Source: Spongospora subterranea (lineage: Eukaryota > Endomyxa > Phytomyxea > Plasmodiophorida > Plasmodiophoridae). Taken from it: a DNA stretch of 46,274 bases. The DNA lies in the NCBI GenBank assembly GCA_900404475.1, contig OUQQ01000091.1, positions 2,447 through 48,720 of the forward strand, given 5' to 3'. Below, piece by piece: positions 42,423-46,274 of the stretch. The notes under the pieces were generated by a model. The model ran no database searches. It had not been told where the DNA came from and saw only the letters and a list, made by a program, of their open reading frames with translations. The position numbers and the translations under genes are program-made. Each line of letters begins with the position of its first letter. Positions within the stretch are counted from its first letter, which is position 1.

Positions 42423-44021
42423 TTACAAAAAACCGGGAAACATGTGAGAATTGCAACCTATATGAGGATACTTCTGTAACGTCTGCAACATGTCAGCGTA
42501 GTCCATGGCCAGCAAGTGAACCCTGATGCAACTACATTGGAGAGATGTCACACACAAAGAGCACAACGACAAAGAAACACATAGAAATTCCCTGACATAA
42601 GCATCGAACAGCAGAAGTATGCAAGAAAATCGAAACGATATGGGTCAGAGAGCAATGAGTCCCATAAGCGAAGAACGTCTGGAAGATGAAACTCTTGACT
42701 GCAAAGCAATGTCAACCACCTGTTCGGGAAAGTGTCTGGAATCCATTGAAACTTTAACAGCGAACACACCAACCTCAAACTATAGTATCTGGCGTCAACA
42801 TGATTTGACTCAAGATGAAAATATAGCTCCGGATCCGCCCTTCTGAAAATGTCACGAAATTCGTCTATGCATGAGCTTAGCCCTGAGTCTGAGCTGTCTA
42901 AACTAGCAATAAATCGGTCCTAAGGCGAAGACGAGTGAGCAAGCATAACAGTTTGCAACCGCTGCACGAACTTTCAATTCTGCCATGATTGCTGTGAAGC
43001 AAAAAAATGCGTCTGCTTCGCAATGCGCGCGATGCATGGGATCCGGATCTTGTGCAAACACATAGTATAATGGCGCCAGAAGTTCATTCATACCTTGAAC
43101 ATATCTGACGCCTGGATTCAACTGAACGCGAACGTTCAAAATGTCAAGAGAAGACAGGAGAATAGTGAAACCACCTGCGCATAAACAAAAAGGATCCGCG
43201 ATAATATCTGATGATGTGTCTCGGATTGCTTTTCCTGCCCATTCTCGTTTGAGCTTGGTGTAGGGAACAATCCTCTATAGTCAACCTTCTGGGTGAAAAA
43301 ATGCATAGCAGCATGAGTTCTATAAAACAGATTAATCAAGGGTGTACCATTACAAAGGCCAGACTACTAGCCTTTGGACGTCTTTTGCAATTTCGTCGCG
43401 AAGGGTATTGTCGTCAAAAAATTTTGACCAAGTTCCAGGAGTACCGTTATGGTAAAGCGGATTATCGACACAATGATCCGCCGAGGAGCCCAATTCTGGT
43501 GTGGGTTCAACAGACAACTGATGAGGAACAGCTGATAATGGTTGTTGACTAAACGGATTGACGACAAAATCAGATAGGAATTTTTGATAGTGTGATCTCT
43601 GTTGTTGCAGACAATCCATCCATTCTGCACTGTCCGGCGGAAGATATCCAAGTAAGATCTAAAGACTCGGTGTCAGTGCACCCATTGACAACAGCAAACC
43701 CTTGTTCGAATTGACCTTCCAGCATGTTGATCGAAGACCTTTCTTGTCGGGGATTCCATCAAAACTCAACGCTCGAAACAATCTCATCGGTACTATCGGC
43801 GTCGTCAAGCAATCGGTAAAAGCAGCAACACTGCCAACAAAGTTCATCATGACTTGCCACGCAATGCAGGAAAGGACGGCTAACCGGTCTTGATATCTTT
43901 GACTCTGCTGGGATGAAGCAACGAGGACCTCAGAATCATCGGTAACGACGTTCGATATTGTGTCGGCGATGTCGTCTGTGGCCTTTTTATATGGCCGGCT
44001 AAGGTACGAACGCCAGTTCAT
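42423..44021 (-). CDS. TBC1D13: TBC1D13-like Rab GTPase-activating protein, about 8 exons
   Basis: TBC-domain protein that speeds GTP hydrolysis by Rab GTPases; human TBC1D13 acts on Rab35. Exons, transcript order: 44021-43716, 43658-about 43373, about 43329-43175, 43121-42972, 42919-42774, 42719-42597, 42522-42423. Landmarks: LFRALSFDGIPDKKGLRSTCWK, of which the Arg in GLRSTCW is conserved; ILL continuing GYLPPDSAEWMDCLQQQ; TWSKFFDDNTLRDEIAKDV; ILFVYAQ; PGVRYVQGMNELLAPLYYVF (the catalytic YxQ motif with Gln); HCEADAFFCFTAIMAELK; RWLTLLCSQEFHLPDVLRLW; RFDFLAYFCCSML. The second intron appears to use a GC donor (GCTAGT) because only that keeps alignment DVQR-THAAMHFF. The N-terminal 60 residues may contain an unrecognised intron. 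Confidence 0.88.
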
Positions 44022-45020
44022 CTACTGTATTACGAATGTTGACGATTAACGACGTGACTGCACTGGAAATGTGATTGTATCTTCTACTGGATCTATGATC
44101 GCGCCAATCAAATTATATTCAAATAACAATCTGTTGAACAACTTCTACCACGATACAGTTCAAGGAATGGCGATGATAAATGATGCGTCTTCCTGAGACC
44201 GGGGTAACGAACGACTACAGTAGCTATAAGGAGTACATGAGGCATTATGACTTCCCGGCACTCAGTCATGAGTCCACTTGATGATGGCGGTAGCGCCACA
44301 CTACGCCGTGGCTGAGTCTTGAAACAACTCCATGGTGTTTGGCGATGTTTGTTGGATGAAATAGTTGTTGCTTACAGTGGTTTATGTCTTAAATTATATG
44401 TTGCTCAGACTGGTTTATGTCTCGAAGTATATGTTGTTCAGACTGGTCTTTGTCTTAAATTATATGTTGTTCAGACTGGTTTATGTCTCAAATTATATGT
44501 CAATGTTCTCACATTGAATCATGGCACAGCTCATGAACGTTAGTTTACTCGCTGTTGAGTACATTTTGTTATAAATTCCAGGAAATCAATCTTTTGATGT
44601 TGTCAATCAGATTTGCATGACCTGACAATAAAAACTCAATAACAAATCAAATCAACAAATGTTTTTCCAAAACGCATGAATATAATCAACGTCCGAAAAA
44701 TTAAATGGCCTGCGGCTACAATATCCGAAAGACGCGGATCTCCAGCATGCTGACAGTAAAGCCCAATCAGCACTTTCAACAATGCCAATAGTGCGTGCGT
44801 AAGGTCGCAACTTGGGCAAATTGAACATACCTTGTGAGCCTTTCCAGAATACTACAACAAAAGATGATCCATTCGTCGTTCACCGAAGGGTGACCAAAAT
44901 GATCGATCTTAAACAATTTAACTTAGTATGAAATAAAACCTCATTGATAGTATCAACCCATGATGTTCAAAGATGATACCGTGTCCGTGGAGAGTCGCCA
45001 GCGTCTACGAGAGTAGCGAA
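44022..45020. other. Divergent intergenic region, about 1 kb
   Basis: Lies between the starts of the TBC gene and RRS1 and should hold both promoters. It contains the 33-bp tandem repeat at 44380. The rest is AT-rich and shows no gene or RNA. Confidence 0.5.
44380..44508. repeat. 33-bp tandem repeat, four copies
   Basis: Units at 44380-44412, 44413-44445, 44446-44478 and 44479 onward (last one partial), consensus GTTTATGTCTTAAATTATAT then GTTGTTCAGACTG. The period is a multiple of three and one frame is open through all copies, giving an 11-residue peptide repeat GLCLKLYVVQT within a 74-codon frame (44319-44543). Nothing else suggests this is translated. Confidence 0.88.
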
Positions 45021-46038
45021 ATGAAATCTCGGGATGCCACGGACTCCGCCACGGACTTGATCAGGTTGTTTCAATTGTTTGTGAAGAAAGAAGGTAGCAC
45101 AATGGCGTCGTTTTTTATCGATACTGGTCTGCTTTCTGTAAGAAACACAAATCCATTGGACGCAAAACGTCTATCGGGAGGCAACTGCGATGTGTATCTG
45201 AATGAGTTATCCACTGCTGGTGTGCAATTTCTTATGGATACTTTGTTCAAATTGCCATTCGAGAGCATTGAGGACGGGCGCATCGCACTATTGCCTGAAC
45301 CTGAAACTGTTCTTCCCCGTGAAAAGCCTGTAAGACGCGATTGATGCTAACAGATTCAGCATTGAAATGTAGCTTTTCTTATAGATCCCAGCGAAGAGAA
45401 TGTTGACGACCTGGGATAAATTTGCTCAACGTAAAGGTATCAAATCCAAGAAGCGCGATAGGCTACAATTTGATGAGAGCAACGAGGACTGGCGCCCGCG
45501 TTATGGTAGTAAAAGGGCGAATAAAGAATCGGATCAATGGTGCATTGAACACAAAGATTCTCTTAACACTGAAGACCCATGGGCCAAGATGAAAGCGGAC
45601 AAGAAGACTCGGGTCGAAAAGAATCGCAGTCATCAGGTGAAGAACCTCGAAGCGGCTCAAGGTCGTCGTCTACCTGGTACTATTGACCTTGCATCTGCGA
45701 CTGGCCACAAGGCCAAAGGCGCTGCCAAAGAGAAGAAAGGGCATGTCGAGGTGGCCTTCAAATTGGCGTCAAGTTCCACAGCATCAATGGGTGTTTTCGA
45801 TAAGAAATCGAGCAATATGGAACCAGGCAAGGATTCGATGAAGTTGTTGAAGGCTCAAACTGCCGGTAAGAAGCAAGATAGGAGTAATGTCAAGTCGGAG
45901 AAGGAGTCCAACCTTAAGCTATTGGGTCGCATTCTCAAGAGCACTGGTGACCGCAAAGGTGCTGAGCTCGACAAGAACAAGGCAGCCAACTTACAGAAAT
46001 CAAAAACCGAGCGAAAGAAACAGCGCTCAAAGAAATGA
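45021..46038 (+). CDS. RRS1: RRS1 ribosome biogenesis regulator, 2 exons
   Basis: Nucleolar factor that with RPF2 loads the 5S RNP (RPL5, RPL11, 5S rRNA) onto pre-60S particles. Exons 45021-45329 and 45385-46038 join in phase 0 to give 320 aa. Diagnostic segments: FIDTGLLSVRNTNPLD, QFLMDTLFKLPFESIEDGRI, LLPEPETVLPREKP joined to IPAKRMLTTWDKFAQRKGI, then DESNEDWRPRYGSKRAN and EDPWAKMKADKKTRVEKN. These match the LPREKPxP...RWxxFAxxKGI core of human and yeast RRS1. The C-terminus is highly basic and Lys-rich (KSKTERKKQRSKK), a nucleolar signal. The ATG at 45021 leaves a short N-terminus; an in-frame ATG at 44973 is an alternative. Confidence 0.93.
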
Positions 46039-46155
46039 TAAACTTTTATTTGTAAATAGGGGGTTTTGTTCATTTTCATGACGCGGTTAGATTAGCCGGC
46101 TAACGGTGGCAGTCATTATCAAGTATGCATTCGGCCATTACAAATGGAGAGCGCT

Positions 46156-46274
46156 TTAATAGCGGGCAAACTCTGCAGAAGGCTGGACACTCTGAACGGT
46201 TCTATGTCGTTGTTCTAAACTTGATGAAAGGGCTGATATTGCAGTCGACTTCTTCGTCCGTCGATTCAGATTAT
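46156..46274 (-). CDS. Possible C-terminus of a gene entering from the right
   Basis: A minus-strand frame is open from the window edge to a stop at 46156-46158, reading NLNRRTKKSTAISAL and ending QPSAEFARY. It is Ser/Arg-rich and could be the last exon of a gene convergent with RRS1, but with 38 codons it may be chance. A second frame on the same strand is also partly open. Confidence 0.25.
   Translation of the reverse strand, partial: NLNRRTKKSTAISALSSSLEQRHRTVQSVQPSAEFARY

Overview
The window is nuclear DNA from a eukaryote with dense, short introns (mostly about 50-300 nt, GT..AG, two possible GC..AG). The best guess is an early-diverging fungus of the chytrid/aphelid/rozellid grade. The clues are a secreted protein with three hevein-type (CBM18) chitin-binding domains, a PDR-type full-size ABC transporter, a probable small complex I subunit and a DUF1664 protein. 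I cannot place it to genus from sequence alone. One 10-N gap (13129-13138) shows it is a draft assembly.

Layout. (1) 1-4.6 kb is gene-poor: two decayed Ty3/gypsy-like fragments lie head to head and form a large inverted repeat around 880-1400, followed by two unidentified ORFs. (2) 4671-7823 (-) is a nine-exon mitochondrial-type sodium/calcium exchanger (NCLX). (3) 7.8-9.3 kb is intergenic with a 46/47-bp minisatellite. (4) 9274-15277 (+) is a ubiquitin E4 ligase (UFD2/UBE4) of about 19 exons, with an internal ZZ / double C2H2 / ZZ zinc-finger module resembling KCMF1. (5) 15.8-17.5 kb (-) holds an unidentified spliced gene and a DUF1664 protein. (6) 19596-25618 (+) is a 28-exon PDR/ABCG transporter. 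(7) 26385-33487 holds an alcohol dehydrogenase (+), a small acidic conserved protein (-), a SET/NAP histone chaperone (+) behind a roughly 29-bp repeat array, and an M17 leucyl aminopeptidase (+). (8) 33.6-35.7 kb (-) holds a probable NDUFB3-like protein and a CDCA7-like zf-4CXXC_R1 protein. (9) 37.5-46 kb holds the CBM18 protein (+), SDA1 (+), a TBC1D13-like Rab-GAP (-) and RRS1 (+).

There are no operons; most genes are independent housekeeping units. Thematic links are ribosome biogenesis (SDA1 and RRS1, both large-subunit factors, 3 kb apart), chromatin (SET and the CDCA7-like protein), mitochondria (NCLX and the NDUFB3-like protein, perhaps DUF1664) and protein turnover (UFD2 and the aminopeptidase). 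Exon models were built by hand by keeping reading frame across GT..AG junctions and comparing with remembered family sequences; no alignment was run.

The most unusual item is the E4 ligase. One uninterrupted exon (12082-12383) carries both the end of a ZZ zinc finger and the start of the next UFD2 core segment, so the two are physically fused in one reading frame.
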